A DNA stretch of 64,000 nucleotides. Origin: Brassica napus (taxonomy: Eukaryota; Streptophyta; Magnoliopsida; Brassicales; Brassicaceae). The position numbers and the translations under genes were made by a program. The stretch lies in NCBI RefSeq assembly GCF_020379485.1, contig NC_063439.1, forward strand, positions 12,779,683 through 12,843,682, given 5' to 3'. Every line of letters begins with the position of its first letter. Position 1 is the stretch's first letter. This document shows, piece after piece, positions 1 through 11,246 of the stretch. Below the pieces are notes generated by a model, which made no database searches, was not told the DNA's origin, and saw only the letters and a program-made list of their open reading frames with translations.

Positions 1-855
1 AACACTCCTCCAGACATTCGACTTAATGCATTGTTTCCTCATGCGAAGCTCATTGAAATTCGTTATCTTTATTTATTGACCCATTAGAACTTATTATGTT
101 CATCAAAACTGTTATGTTCATCAAAACTGTTATGTCCATCCGTCAACCATTTTCTGTGCGGCCATTTTCTGGTTTCGTCAGCGTCCTTATTTCTGTTGCG
201 GGTTATTACATATTTCCAGATCAGCGCTTGATGAGGGTGAACGACCATTCACAACCTCGAGCACACACCCAACAACTGGTTAGATATACGGGATTCTGCT
301 TGTATCCAACAAAAATCCACAGATGCTGAAGCAAAAAAGAGGTGGGAAAGCTGTTAAACAACATGAGACGAAATGGAAAAAAGAAAGCTATAAGTGAATA
401 GTGGCAACCAATAACTATAAAGAAAAAAAAGAAAAAAAAAATTATATCTCTATCAAAAAGTTTTGTCATATTCAGTATATATATCATTTACAATTAATCA
501 GCTACATGACCTCTTGGACCAATTTTTCTACCATTCATTGCATTTTAAAGTTTGAACTATTTCGGTATGGTTATCCAGACCATCTTAAGTTTTCAGTAAT
601 AAAATAACCGTTTGTTATAAAAAAATTGAACTAACGCATTTTAATTATTGGGATTTGTCAACACACTATCTTTATTTTTTTTTTATCATCACTTATCTCT
701 TTCATATATATATGGAAAACTAGCCCAAGTAACCAAAAACACACACACAAACTCACTAACTATCCAAAATCACCCGCTCTCTCCTACTTTCTTTTACTTT
801 CTCTCTCTATCTTCTACAAATCTAATATTTTTTTTTGGTTATTTGCCAAATAAGT

Positions 856-890
<35 letters not shown>

Positions 891-1056
891 GGATATCCGA
901 AGATAGATTCAAATTTAGTTAATTTTACCCTTATTTTACCGGTAAAGGTTTTTAACTTAAAAGTAGAGGTACCAGATTTGAGTCTCGCAGCTGCAAAGAA
1001 GGGATTTAACATTCTGCTTTTGTACATACTAAAAGAATTATGTTTTTTGCCCAAAA
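1..1056. other. AT-rich intergenic edge, no gene recognised
   Basis: No convincing coding exon is seen. At 94-140 there are two full copies and one partial copy of an 18-bp unit (ttatgttcatcaaaactg). A long pure AT dinucleotide run lies at about 858-888. Short open frames here consist of low-complexity residues and match no family I know. Confidence 0.5.
858..888. repeat. (TA)n microsatellite
   Basis: Uninterrupted alternating TA tract of about 15 units. Confidence 0.9.
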
Positions 1057-1061
1057 CTTAT

Positions 1062-1409
1062 TGTAAGGTCCCGACCGCCCACGGTTAATGGACCATTCAC
1101 GCCCGCTCTCTCGGCCTGTGGGCCCAATCCATTCTAACGGTCGGTGCGTAAATTTTCCAAAGCTTGGAATCATTGTTTACTAACCCTGCAATCGCCACCC
1201 GACCTTTCCCCGTGCTTTGGCCTCACTCGCACGGTATCACGAATCACTTTCCGATAGGTCACCCATCCTTTCACTACTCCAGCTCAAGCACGCTTAACTA
1301 TGGAGTTCTAAACAAATGTATGACGAAAAAGGTAAGTCAACTTTAGTGACATAAGTAGCCAAATCAATCATCTTAAGCCTTTCCATATATCACTACTCGG
1401 GATGTTACA
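1062..1409 (-). repeat. TRIM 3' LTR
   Basis: The 348-bp terminal repeat is bounded by TGTAAGG and GATGTTACA and is similar along its length to 1515-1864. In element orientation it is the downstream LTR. Confidence 0.9.
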
Positions 1410-1514
1410 ATTCATCCCTTCTCGAAGAACGCAACGTCCTCGTTGTGCCCTACGACAGGTCTCAAGACGCCTCTTGGATCGGAACCGAGATGGCTTACCA
1501 GCTCTGATACCACT

Positions 1515-1864
1515 TGTAACGTCCCGACCGCCCACGGCTAATGGGCCACCCACGCCCGCTATCTCGGCCCGTGGACCCCCTCCCATTCCAACGGTTGGTG
1601 CGTAAATTTGCCAAAGCTCGAAATCATTGTTTACTAACCCTGCAATCACCACCCGGACTTTCTATGTGCTTTGGCTTCATTCGCACGGTATCACGAATCA
1701 CTTTCCGATAGGTCACCTATTATTTCACTACTCCAGCCCAAGCACGCTTAACTCTGGAGTTTTAAACGGATGTATGGCAGAAAAGGTAAATCAACTTTGG
1801 TGACATAATTAGTCAAATAAATCATTTTTAAATCTTTCCATTTATCACAATTCGGGATGTTACA
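1515..1864 (-). repeat. TRIM 5' LTR
   Basis: The 350-bp terminal repeat begins TGTAACG and ends GATGTTACA. It lies two bases from the tRNA-iMet primer-binding site at 1501-1512, which makes it the upstream LTR on the minus strand. Confidence 0.9.
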
Positions 1865-1869
1865 CTTAT

Positions 1870-2169
1870 GTTATAAAAAAAGCATTTGAAGATATGGAAC
1901 CAATTTTTAAGCTTATCACGTTTTGATGACCTAGTTGAACAATTGTAAGCGTTGACCCATTGTCGTTTTAATCGATTACGTGTTAGTGAACTTAGTTGAG
2001 ACCTTCATTTATTTGATAGTCTTTTTCAGAAAACCTCCCATTTAAAATTCTGTCATGCAACTAAATGTCTTCAACTGTTAAATTGCAAAAATTTTACATG
2101 CAGTTAAATTTATTTCGTTCTAATTCAGAAGTATAACATGTTACATGAAAATCTAAATCCATAATCCCA

Positions 2170-2213
<44 letters not shown>

Positions 2214-3340
2214 TTCCTCATTTTTATCAGATTTGATATATTTAAACAAAAATAACATCAAGATTTTATTTTGAAAATAAAACTACTTTTGAATGTTGAT
2301 TAGTGGATGAGTATCCTAATTTGGATGTCATGTATGTTTACTGTACAGGTTTTTTACCTATGAACATTAAGGGTATCAGTTCGGGTCGGCTAATTTGGAT
2401 ATCAGTTAGTTCGGTTTGGAAATATTAGCATCCATGTAAGAACCGCAATTTCGTGTTCGAATCGGTTCAGATAATTTTGGGTTTGCATCTGTTTGGATAG
2501 TAATGTTAGGAACATGCAAATACCCGAAAAATAAATGTGGGGCCCTTTGGTTGTGGTTTAGTTATTTCCGGTAATTGTTATAAATTATCAACTATTTCAG
2601 GTAAAATATTGTGTAATTCGAATGATTCGACAAAAATCTCGAATAAGTTTGATTATTTAAAATATTTTGGATAAAATTATTCGGATATCTTTGGATAATT
2701 TTGGATAGTTTGCATAATTTTGAACAGTTCAGTTTTTTCAAATAATTTTGGATATATTTAGTAGATTTTTAAACTTTAATTATATATATCTGGTTATTTA
2801 TATGTACATATAATGAAGAGTTATATATATTTAGGTACATGTTCGGTTCTCTATTCAGTTTTGGTTTGGTTAAGATAATTTGGATATAGAAATATAGGAA
2901 GTTTTTGGATATTTGAGAGTTCATATCGGTTCTAGTTTAAGATATTTCGGTTTGGTTCTTCAGTTCTCGAGTAAAATGGTCATGCCTATTTTTATTATCT
3001 CAATAATCTCTTAAAGTTTTTCAAATATTATTTATATTTAATACATGTGTGGATATTATGCATGTTAACTGTACATGTTTTCTTAATGTATCTTGACTTT
3101 GTATCCAACAAGTCTACGAGGTAACAGTCTAAGAGAGAGACATGATAAGACCATATCTATCTCTCGAGTTCCTTTTTGGGGGTTCTAGGAAAGAGTGTTG
3201 TGTGGAGCTATTTAAATACACACAGAAAAGAAATGTACTAATCATATGTCTGAGGTTAATAAGTTCATAGCTAATATATATATGTAGATCCTGCGGTAAC
3301 AAATCATTTTTCCCCAACGATATGATAAAGAAATTAGAAA
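1870..3340. other. AT-rich intergenic DNA with repeats
   Basis: No gene is recognised. A long AT dinucleotide run occupies about 2172-2209. From about 2350 to 2990 the DNA is full of scattered ggttcgg / ttggat / cagttcgg words, as in decayed non-autonomous DNA elements of Brassicaceae (compare 46676-47514), but I could not fix its ends. Confidence 0.5.
2172..2209. repeat. (AT)n microsatellite
   Basis: Uninterrupted alternating AT tract of about 19 units. Confidence 0.9.
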
Positions 3341-3361
3341 AATGCATTTGCGAATAAAGGT

Positions 3362-3883
3362 GTATATTTTTTTTGATGAAATTTTCAATTTATTGATCAA
3401 TCAGAAAATGCCATTTACAAAGAATAGGCTAACTGTAAATTGAAACTTAAATCTATAAAAGAATAAAACTTTATACTAGATAAATTTGTAAATTTCTAAT
3501 CAAAGACTTCAAACCATCTCCTAAGAAGTCCATTGAATTTGTGATCCGCCTTGTAACCAAGAGAGCTAATCTGATTCTTGATTCCTCTGTTAATTGTTTT
3601 GATCATTTGCTCAGTTCCCTGAAGACCTTGTTGGTGCCTTCGTGTATTCCGTTCTCGCCAAATATGGTACACGACAGCCTGGAACACTAGACGAATGAGA
3701 ATCATATCCATCTCATTGGACGTGCCTGCTTGAATATACCTTAGCATATCATGCCAGTCCGGGTTTATCCTCCTTCCAACCAATCTGCCAGCGAGACGAT
3801 CCCATACTGTATAAGAGTATGGACATGCGAAAAACAAATGATCTCGTGTCTCATCTCTTTCACCACATAACACACAGCCCTGA
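3362..3883 (-). mobile_element. 5'-truncated LINE (non-LTR retrotransposon) end with RT zinc-binding domain
   Basis: On the minus strand an open frame (3873 down to 3496, 125 aa, continuing upstream of its first Met) carries C-x2-C followed by ETRDHLFFACPYS and VW. This is the Cys/His pattern of the zf-RVT domain that ends ORF2 of plant L1-like LINEs. A T-run at 3366-3374 corresponds to the poly(A) tail on the minus strand. Similar flanks (gcga...aaaggtgtat near 3350-3368 and near 3884-3904) look like a diverged target-site duplication. Reverse transcriptase and endonuclease are absent, so this is a dead 5'-truncated copy. Confidence 0.75.
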
Positions 3884-4031
3884 TGCGAAAAACAAAGGTG
3901 TGTATTATTAATATGAAAATTATCAATTTACAGATAAAGGAACTTTAAAAATCAATTTTTAGGTGAATAAAACACATAAGTCTAACATGATATTTAGTAA
4001 ATAAACTTTAAAACAAGATTTCTGAATAATA

Positions 4032-4727
4032 TTTTTTATTTAGTGATTTTATTGAAATACAAAGAATACATGATACACTAAAAATGAATCCTTGCTACTG
4101 TCAAGTTAACAGTGGTAATTGTAATATTTGAGATTCAATCCAGAGGACCAGTTTACTCTTTACTCTTATGAGTTCAATGTCAAGCTGAGAAACAAGTGGG
4201 TTTTGAGAATTAATTGTGACAAAAAGTAACAAGAATGCCTAGGTAATTTGAATTCAATTTAAATGAAGCTAGCTTAGGGTCAATGATCGGATGTTAATTG
4301 CAGAACTGAACAACTATTCAAGTGCGATGAAATGCGGTCTAGAACTCAGATCACTCAACTGGAACAACTCACTATCGTGATCTTATTCCCTATGCGTGTC
4401 GGTCTTGAATCCTAAGCTCTCGCTTGGAACAAGACGCGAAACAAGCTTTAGATGCGAGATCTGATTAGTTCACTTAATACCCTAATATCTACTCTCGCTG
4501 ATTAGGGATACTAAGCTCATTCAATATAGGTCGACTTATCTCCTAACGGTTAGCTAGAGGATTAAATCATAGATCCAACATTAAGTGATCAGTTCAATGC
4601 AGGCAGTAAGATCAATATAAATGAAGATAGTTGAGATCACTTATTTGTGTTCAGTTCATGCGGCTAACACCCTACAACCCTAAGCAAGCTTAGCCTACTA
4701 CTCAATCATAAAGCAGGATGACACAGG
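4032..4727 (-). mobile_element. Retroposed polyadenylated sequence with 18-bp target-site duplication
   Basis: A perfect 18-bp direct repeat, caagatttctgaataata, flanks the segment (4014-4031 and 4728-4745). In minus orientation the segment ends with AATAAA about 10 bases before a short A-run (T-run at about 4034-4038). These are hallmarks of target-primed insertion of an RNA by LINE machinery. There is no long open frame. Parts resemble untranslated regions of plant gypsy-type elements, but I cannot name the source. It could be a SINE-like non-autonomous element or a retroposed non-coding RNA. Confidence 0.55.
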
Positions 4728-4745
4728 CAAGATTTCTGAATAATA

Positions 4746-5370
4746 CTGCATATAAAATAAGTAAAAAGACAAAGGGTTCAGGGTAATCTTCTCGTGAGAA
4801 TGAGAGATGGAGCCTTCTCCCTTACAAGTTGCGTAAAATCCAAAAGAGCAATCTAGGTTTCTTGTAAAACTCGTGTGTCTTTAAGAAAACGATAGCCTCC
4901 CCCTTTTATAGGGGGGCGCTGGTGATAGGAGAATAAGAGAACGAGAAAGTCGAAACTAGGGCAAACTCCCAGAATAGGAAGTTTTCTTAATGATCGGGAG
5001 CAGTCTAATGCTTGATCTCTTCGGGAGCAACCCTTGGGTTGTTCTAAATGACTGTTCCACGCTGAATCCTTCAAAACAGCATCTGACTTCCTGAAACTCT
5101 CTCCTTTACTCTTTCACCTGTTCCCAACCTAGAATGATGTAAATTAAATACGAATTAGGACTGAAAATGAGCTCAAAATGCACATGTATTGGTATTAAAA
5201 ACACCACATATCAATACATAAGCTTAGAATCAAACTCCGAAAAAAAAAGAATACATAATACAGTGATATGATGCAGTGCTGGATGGGACGCACCACGTAG
5301 TCAATTAAGCTCCAGTTTAAAATTTGCCGGTAACTTTTTTTTCTTTGTTGATAATCAATTTTTTATTTCA
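4746..5370. other. Intergenic DNA, no gene recognised
   Basis: Ordinary AT-rich sequence with a GC-richer patch near 4850-5100. A minus-strand open frame there (4853-5074) has no recognisable domain and is not called. Confidence 0.4.
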
Positions 5371-5374
5371 GCAA

Positions 5375-6285
5375 AAAAAATAAATGTCTTACAAAAATAT
5401 ATCAACTTAATACAAACCGCATAAAAAAATACCTAATAAAGAACTGAGAAGCTCACAAAAACCCTTATACCATGAACCACACCGAGACAATAAGTCTAAA
5501 ACTTCCTGGAATTCACCTGAAAAATAAAAAATAGTGTATTTCAACAAATACTTGGTGAGGCAAACTTTAGGAGCCTGAACAACATCCACCGACAATAAAC
5601 ACACGTCATAGTACAAGTGTATAACTAATCCAGTATAACAATGAAAATAACAAAGACCGTGGGAAAATCCCAGGCCAATGCTTCCCAAAATGAACTGCGC
5701 TCACCCAAGGTGAGTCAACGCGATCCATACCCACATGTGGTTATAATTGGCCACTCCAATTAATGTTTGTTCTCAAGTCGCGTTTAGGCTCCCGATTTTC
5801 CCCCTCTGGTGATCACCACTGCCCATCATGGCCCAACAAAGCATAGTTGAGCATAAAGAACATGTCTCCTTATTTGTATTGGCACACATGCTTCATAACT
5901 GCTACTTATCTCTTATCTACGTATGTGCATTCCCATCAAACAATACAAACACTAGCAAACAATTAGCCTCAAACGTCACACAACCATATTATTTTAGCAA
6001 CCTATAGATATATCTAGGTGTTCACAAAACAACAAATTTTGCAAGTAAATCGATATGTATATACATATTATATATACGATATAGGTTTAACAACAAACAA
6101 ATATGGGTGTAGTTATGATAACATGAAAGCATGAATGATTCACTTGAATACTTCTCTATGGCACAAGAATGAAAGTAGGAGGAAGAGATCACTACAGTCT
6201 TCACTTTAGTCTTAGATCTGTGAAAGGGAGTAGGAGAAGTATAACTACAGTTTAAGCCAATCCACGAACCAGATCTATAATACGT
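5375..6285 (-). repeat. Decayed solo/partial LTR of the same family as the 14235-22408 gypsy element
   Basis: Words occur in the same order as in the young LTR at 14235-15822. Examples are the caccgagac / acttcct / ttcacctgaaaaa block near 5480-5525, the atttcaacaaatact / tgaggcaa / ttaggagcc block near 5535-5580, and agtcttagatctgtgaaagg and accagatctata near 6205-6280. Substitutions and indels are frequent, so this is an old copy of the family. Neither an internal region nor a second LTR is seen nearby. Confidence 0.65.
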
Positions 6286-7041
6286 TAGAACAGTATGCTT
6301 TATTGAAAGAAATGTAGACCAAATGCTCGTCTGTGTTCTTAGAACAGTATGTTTTATTGAACTAAAAATTTCAAGGTAGTTTATATATTTTTCTTTAAAA
6401 TCAGAAAATAATCTAAGTAAAAATACTAAATCATAAACCCTATACTATTTAAATTCTAAAAACTCTAAGCCCCAAGTTCAAAATCCTAAACCCTAGTTCA
6501 AAAGTGTCTGAACCCTAGAACTCCTTTTTGTAAAAATAAACCCTAAAGACAAAACTCTAAATTTAGAAAAAAATGATTGATTTAATAATTTTGAAATGAT
6601 ATTTTTAACACTATTATCTTAAGCATTTATATTTTTTATATGAATGAAATTAACTAATACAAAATAAGAATAATAAAGATTGAAGAATCATATGAAGAAA
6701 TTAAAATTTTATCATTAGATATTGAATGGGAAACTAATGAGAAGGTGCCTTGACTAATTCAATGATAAGGTATGTTGGCTTGTGAAAAGCACTCACCTCT
6801 TACGTAGAAATGTCTGAAACAGCACCAAAATATGGGCCCTCTCAATTCCCAAACAAAATATGAAAAGACAAATAGTAATAAACAATAAAAACTAAAGTCC
6901 AAACGCGTAAAAAAAAATTCCTATTTCACTCAGAAAAACCAATTTCTACTTCAAAATATCTTGCACTTATTTAAACTCATCATGAGCCTATGGTTTAGAA
7001 AGCAAATGTTCTGAAACACAGAAAACAAAACAAAACAAAAA
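6286..7041. promoter_or_regulatory. Upstream region of the NAC gene
   Basis: AT-rich sequence with repeated ccctaaa-type words at 6435-6545 and a short duplication (acagtatg.tttattga at about 6292 and 6346). I cannot point to a specific regulatory element. The role is inferred from position only. Confidence 0.35.
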
Positions 7042-8274
7042 ATGGAGCACGAGATTCCCGTAGGGTTTCGTTTCTATCCGACGGAAGTTGAGCTGATTTC
7101 GTTCTACTTAAGATTCCAGCTTAACGGAGGAAATGCTACCATTCACAGTCTCATACCCATTCTCGATGTGTTTAGCGTTGAGCCTACTCAGCTTCCAAGT
7201 ACGTATGCAATCACCATTCTCGACGATTATGTTGTCGTTGATTTCTGGTCAATAATTTAACTTATATATGAAGAAGATTATACGGATACGTCTCACTAAA
7301 AAATTATACGTTTTGCGTTCGTTAAGTAAAATAATGCGATCATATAGGGATTGTATGCATGAGACCTAGGTTTCGATTTCTTGTTTGCGCTTATGTTCGT
7401 TTTACCTGACTAAACATGTAATGTAAAAATCGTTTACACGAAAATCAAATTTCTAAAATGCATCATTTAAAAAAAATGCATCATTTTTTTTATTTTCTAT
7501 ATTAAGTATTTTTGAAGTGTAAACCCAAACGCAAAAAAAATAAATGTTCTTTCATAATTTTTTGTTGCTTTTGTAAAGATTGTTTAATAAGATACTAAGA
7601 AATTGAGTTTATTTAGAAAAAATACACACCACACGTAAATTTAAAAGAACAAAATAGAAGAACTCGGGGTTACAATTATTATAGAAAACAACTTTAATTT
7701 AGTATCAGAGGACCTTCCCATTAAATTTGGCATTTGCGTTTATGTTCAGGAAAAAAATAGGTTTTTAAAAAATGTGAAAAGAAATTGGCATATAACCGCA
7801 AACGGAAAATCACATAAATTGAGGCCTTACGCCGCAAAAGTGTGTGTTTATGTGGATGGGTATTTATTTGCAGATCTTGCGGGAGAGAGGTGTCGAGGAG
7901 ACGCAGAACAATGGCTTTTCTTCGTGCCAAGACAAGAGCGGGAAGCTAGAGGAGGAAGACCGAGCAGGACCACTGGTTTAGGATATTGGAAAGCAACTGG
8001 TTCACCAGGGCCTGTTTTCTCGCCTGATAATCGTGTAATCGGAGTTAAGAAGACGATGGTTTTCTACATCGGGAAAGCACCTACGGGGAGAAAGACAAAA
8101 TGGAAAATGAATGAATATAAAGGAATTGACGAAACAGCCAGTGTATCTACCATCCCTAAGGTGCCTAACTACATTTAAAGTGCACATTTTTTTAAAGTGA
8201 CATTTTCTCAAATACTATTTGTTTTAAACCACTTAAAATTTTCTTTTGATTTGTGAATCCTTTTTCAAGTACCG

Positions 8275-8330
<56 letters not shown>

Positions 8331-10317
8331 CTACACTATTAAAAGGGAATCACTCTTGAAAAATCTATTTAAACAAGATTACTGCACCTATTCATTAAGG
8401 TTAAATTTGTCTTAAAATTTTTTAGTCTAACTATACCCATATATAAAACAGTTCGGGCTATTAGATAGTTGTATACTAATTATTAACCTAATAATCAAGT
8501 TCTCTCTCGGGTCGTAGTACAAAAATAACCAAAACGTATATGTGCCTTTGTAATTATATTTTAAACATTTGTTCCAACCTCCAAAACGTATTCTAAATTT
8601 TTATTTTATTGTTATTTTATATTAGCACATATTGTTGGATTTCGTTTAGTAATTTATGTAACAGTTTATGTGAAAGATATAAAAAATAGAAAAAGCCAAA
8701 AGAATTTTCCCACAAACTAGCAACCTCTTAAAATATACGAGAATAATATATTAAACAAAATCGACCATATTTTTATCCCATCATCTTCGATTACCAAATC
8801 TAATGAAACTTAAAGAATCTACTTTATTAAAAGAAAATGAGTTTAAATAAATCTATATATGAAGGTTGACCCTTTTGTAAGAGCTAATAATTTTATGGTC
8901 CTACTTAAATTTTGCCTAACAATATATTATCATAGTTAATTTATTATATATTAATATATTAGCTATGAAAAATATATATAGAGAAACTAAAGTTAAGTAT
9001 TTCTTAAATATTTTTATAAAACATATCAGGGTTTAAAAATTCATAAATATTTTTTCTAAAGTGAATAATAAAATTAAATTTCAAATCTGACATTTTACCA
9101 AAAGTAAAACATCATTAATAAATTGACGATATCAAAACCGAAAAACCGAATTTCTTAATTAAAAATTATACAACATAGATTTTAAAAACAAAAATAAAAA
9201 CTAAAAAAAATTGTCCATTGGTTTTCGTTCAACCAGTGGTTCAACCGTTACCAGCTTCCGGGCTTTAACGGGTTTTAGCGGGTTTTTAAATTTTGGTTTC
9301 TTCACAAAACCCGAATCGGATTTATCTTGGGTTGTCGGGTTAACTGGTTTAACCGTGGGTCCAGGTCAGGTTTCTAAACACTGCATATAACTAATAAATG
9401 GTTAAAAATTATTTCAATTTTAGCGGATTTAGAACAAAAAATATCCCCGCTTCTTAAATGCGGGTCAAAATCTAGTTATTATTATTAAACGAACTAAATT
9501 TTGGTTATGTTCAACACTCCTCTTACAGAGGAGTTTTCATACTTTTGATATATATTTATATATAGAACATACTCTTAACTTCGTTATGCTGTTCTCAAAA
9601 GTGCTACACTTAGAAAAAGTGTGCGGTCGATTTTTTGTAAAACTACATGTTTTTGTAGTTTTTGAAATTAATTACAACAACTAACAACAGCTTTAAAAAA
9701 AATTACAACCACCTAATAACATACATACACGATAAAAAAAAAACCAAAACTCACGCGTATAGTCTTTTCTAATAATTATTAATATTATATTCATTTAATT
9801 TCTACCCTAATGCATAGCTAGTATGAAAGAGCCATAAACTTTGCAAAAGAAAGGTTGATTCACATATATGTTAAAAAAATGTCGTTTTCCAGATCAAAAA
9901 GGTTTTAACATCATACTTTTGTTTTTATTAATATAGTTGAGGCACGAATTCAGTGTCTGTCGAATCTACATAAAATCCGGAAGCTCGAGAGCCTTTGACA
10001 GACGCCCCACGGAAGTTTATGCCATAGAGAGAAAGCTTCCTCGATTTGGAATTGAGACATCATCTCGTGCTACTGCTACACGAAGAACCTCTGAGATGGT
10101 TGATGGGCTATCACAACTCCGAGAGAGAAAGCTTCCTAAGAATAGTGTTGAGACATCATCATATGATACATTCACAACCTCACAGGAAACATCAAATTCA
10201 GGAGGAGGAGACCAAGTTCAGTTGCCCGTGAATGCTTCTACTACACAAACCATTTCAGAGATGGTTGATGGGCTATCACAACCTTTTTGGGAGTGGGAAC
10301 AACTAAATTGGTCTTAA
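7042..10317 (+). CDS. NAC061: NAC-domain transcription factor, NAC061/NAC090-like (3 exons)
   Basis: Exons 7042-7198, 7874-8160 and 9937-10317 join through GT/AG introns into an 825-nt frame (274 aa). Exon 1 encodes NAC subdomain A (GFRFYPTE, then [12 protein letters not shown]). Exon 2 encodes the DNA-binding core ([20 protein letters not shown], then [15 protein letters not shown] and [17 protein letters not shown]). Exon 3 starts [11 protein letters not shown] and ends with an acidic, aromatic tail (EWEQLNW). NAC proteins bind DNA as dimers through the N-terminal domain and regulate transcription through the tail. The sequence matches the NAC061/NAC090 group; NAC061 is favoured because its Arabidopsis neighbours also lie downstream here. 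The tail contains a duplicated ERKLP...ETSS block and two SEMVDGLSQ copies. Intron 2 (1776 bp) contains a Helitron; reading through its start adds five codons and a stop at 8178. Confidence 0.9.
8275..8329. repeat. (TTA)n microsatellite split by a Helitron
   Basis: About 18 TTA units run up to 8329. A further short TTA run follows at 9476-9487 on the far side of the Helitron, so the array appears to have been the insertion target. Confidence 0.85.
8330..9475 (+). mobile_element. Non-autonomous Helitron inside NAC intron 2
   Basis: The 5' end is TCTACACTATTAAAAG, of the usual Brassicaceae Helitron form. The 3' end is CTAG (9472-9475), preceded seven bases earlier by a 5-bp hairpin (cccgc 9446-9450, gcggg 9460-9464). 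The element sits between an A and a T with no target duplication, as Helitrons do. It is 1146 bp long and has no open frame for a Rep/helicase. A second 5'-like end, TCTACTTTATTAAAAG, begins at 8818, so the unit may be two elements sharing one 3' end. Confidence 0.82.
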
Positions 10318-10690
10318 ACCTAGTACCTTGCATCTTATACCTACTCTATGACCTCTATTTTTAGTTGATAAATATTCTAGACTAGGGTTGATCCGTGATT
10401 CATGCAGTGAACTTATTTTTATTAAATATTTTAAACACTTGATTTTATTTTGAAATGCTTCATTATATATTGTATTTGAATCATTATTTGCGTGATTTAT
10501 TTTCTTTATTTTATCATTTTTCTCTTGAAGTTATTTGATGTTATGATGCTGAGTTTCAATTTCGTTGAGGTTAGATAAATGTCAGGTTTTTGAGATAATT
10601 TGAATCGGGCTATTTTTTTTTTGTTTTTTTGACAGTGTATCTCTTGATATGTTTGTTTTATTTTAAACAATCTAGTTTCATTTTTTTGTT
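10318..10690. other. 3' flank of the NAC gene
   Basis: AT-rich; presumably the 3' untranslated region and terminator region of the NAC gene. Nothing else is seen. Confidence 0.4.
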
Positions 10691-10693
10691 TAG

Positions 10694-11246
10694 GCCAACT
10701 CCAATGAGACACCAAAACACCAAATTTGGTGCAGTTTCATCTCCAATGGGATACTAAAAATTATACCATTCCACCAAATTTGGTGTTGAGTGAATAGTGT
10801 TACATCAAATTTGTTGTAACACTATTTATCACACCAAATATTTAATATACATATTTATTATTTTCATTTAATAATAAATTTTAATTATTATTAATTAGTT
10901 CAAATTTGTAATTAAACAGAAATATGTTGTATTATTTGTATTTTTATATTATTTTAACATGATTAATTTTTTTTTTCAAAAATAAATCACTAAAATACTA
11001 TTATTGTTTATTTTATATTATAAAAAAAATTCATAGAACTTTTATATTTTATTTTAATAATATAAAAAATTAATTAGTATTTTATAAAATATAGAAGTTA
11101 ATAATATAAGGTGACAAGATTAAGATGCATATTAATTTGAAATAAATATTCAAACCATAAAACAAATATATTAATTTATGTGATTTTCATAATTAATTGT
11201 TTGTAATTTTTGATATAAAATAAATGCATAAAAGTATAATTTTGTT
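10694..11246. mobile_element. MITE-like remnant, left part
   Basis: It starts ggccaactccaatgagacacc and carries several caccaaatttggtg palindromes. Plant MITEs of the 'ccaactccaatg' type look like this. Related words in inverted order (tttggtgttttgg, acaccaaatttgga) recur at 22670-22745, on the far side of the nested elements, suggesting one element split by later insertions. The right terminus is too diverged to confirm. Confidence 0.45.

Larger units (their letters stand above)
1062..1864 (-). mobile_element. TRIM (terminal-repeat retrotransposon in miniature), complete
   Basis: Two direct repeats (1062-1409, 348 bp, and 1515-1864, 350 bp) begin TGTAA and end GTTACA and enclose only about 105 bp. 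Next to the right repeat the internal DNA holds gctctgatacca (1501-1512), whose complement TGGTATCAGAGC is the standard primer-binding site for initiator methionine tRNA, so the element is on the minus strand. A purine-rich stretch at about 1410-1423 adjoins the other repeat as polypurine tract. The 5-bp sequence cttat flanks both ends (1057-1061 and 1865-1869) as target-site duplication. There is no coding capacity, so it must be moved by another element's proteins. The two LTRs differ at many positions, so the insertion is not recent. Confidence 0.92.
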
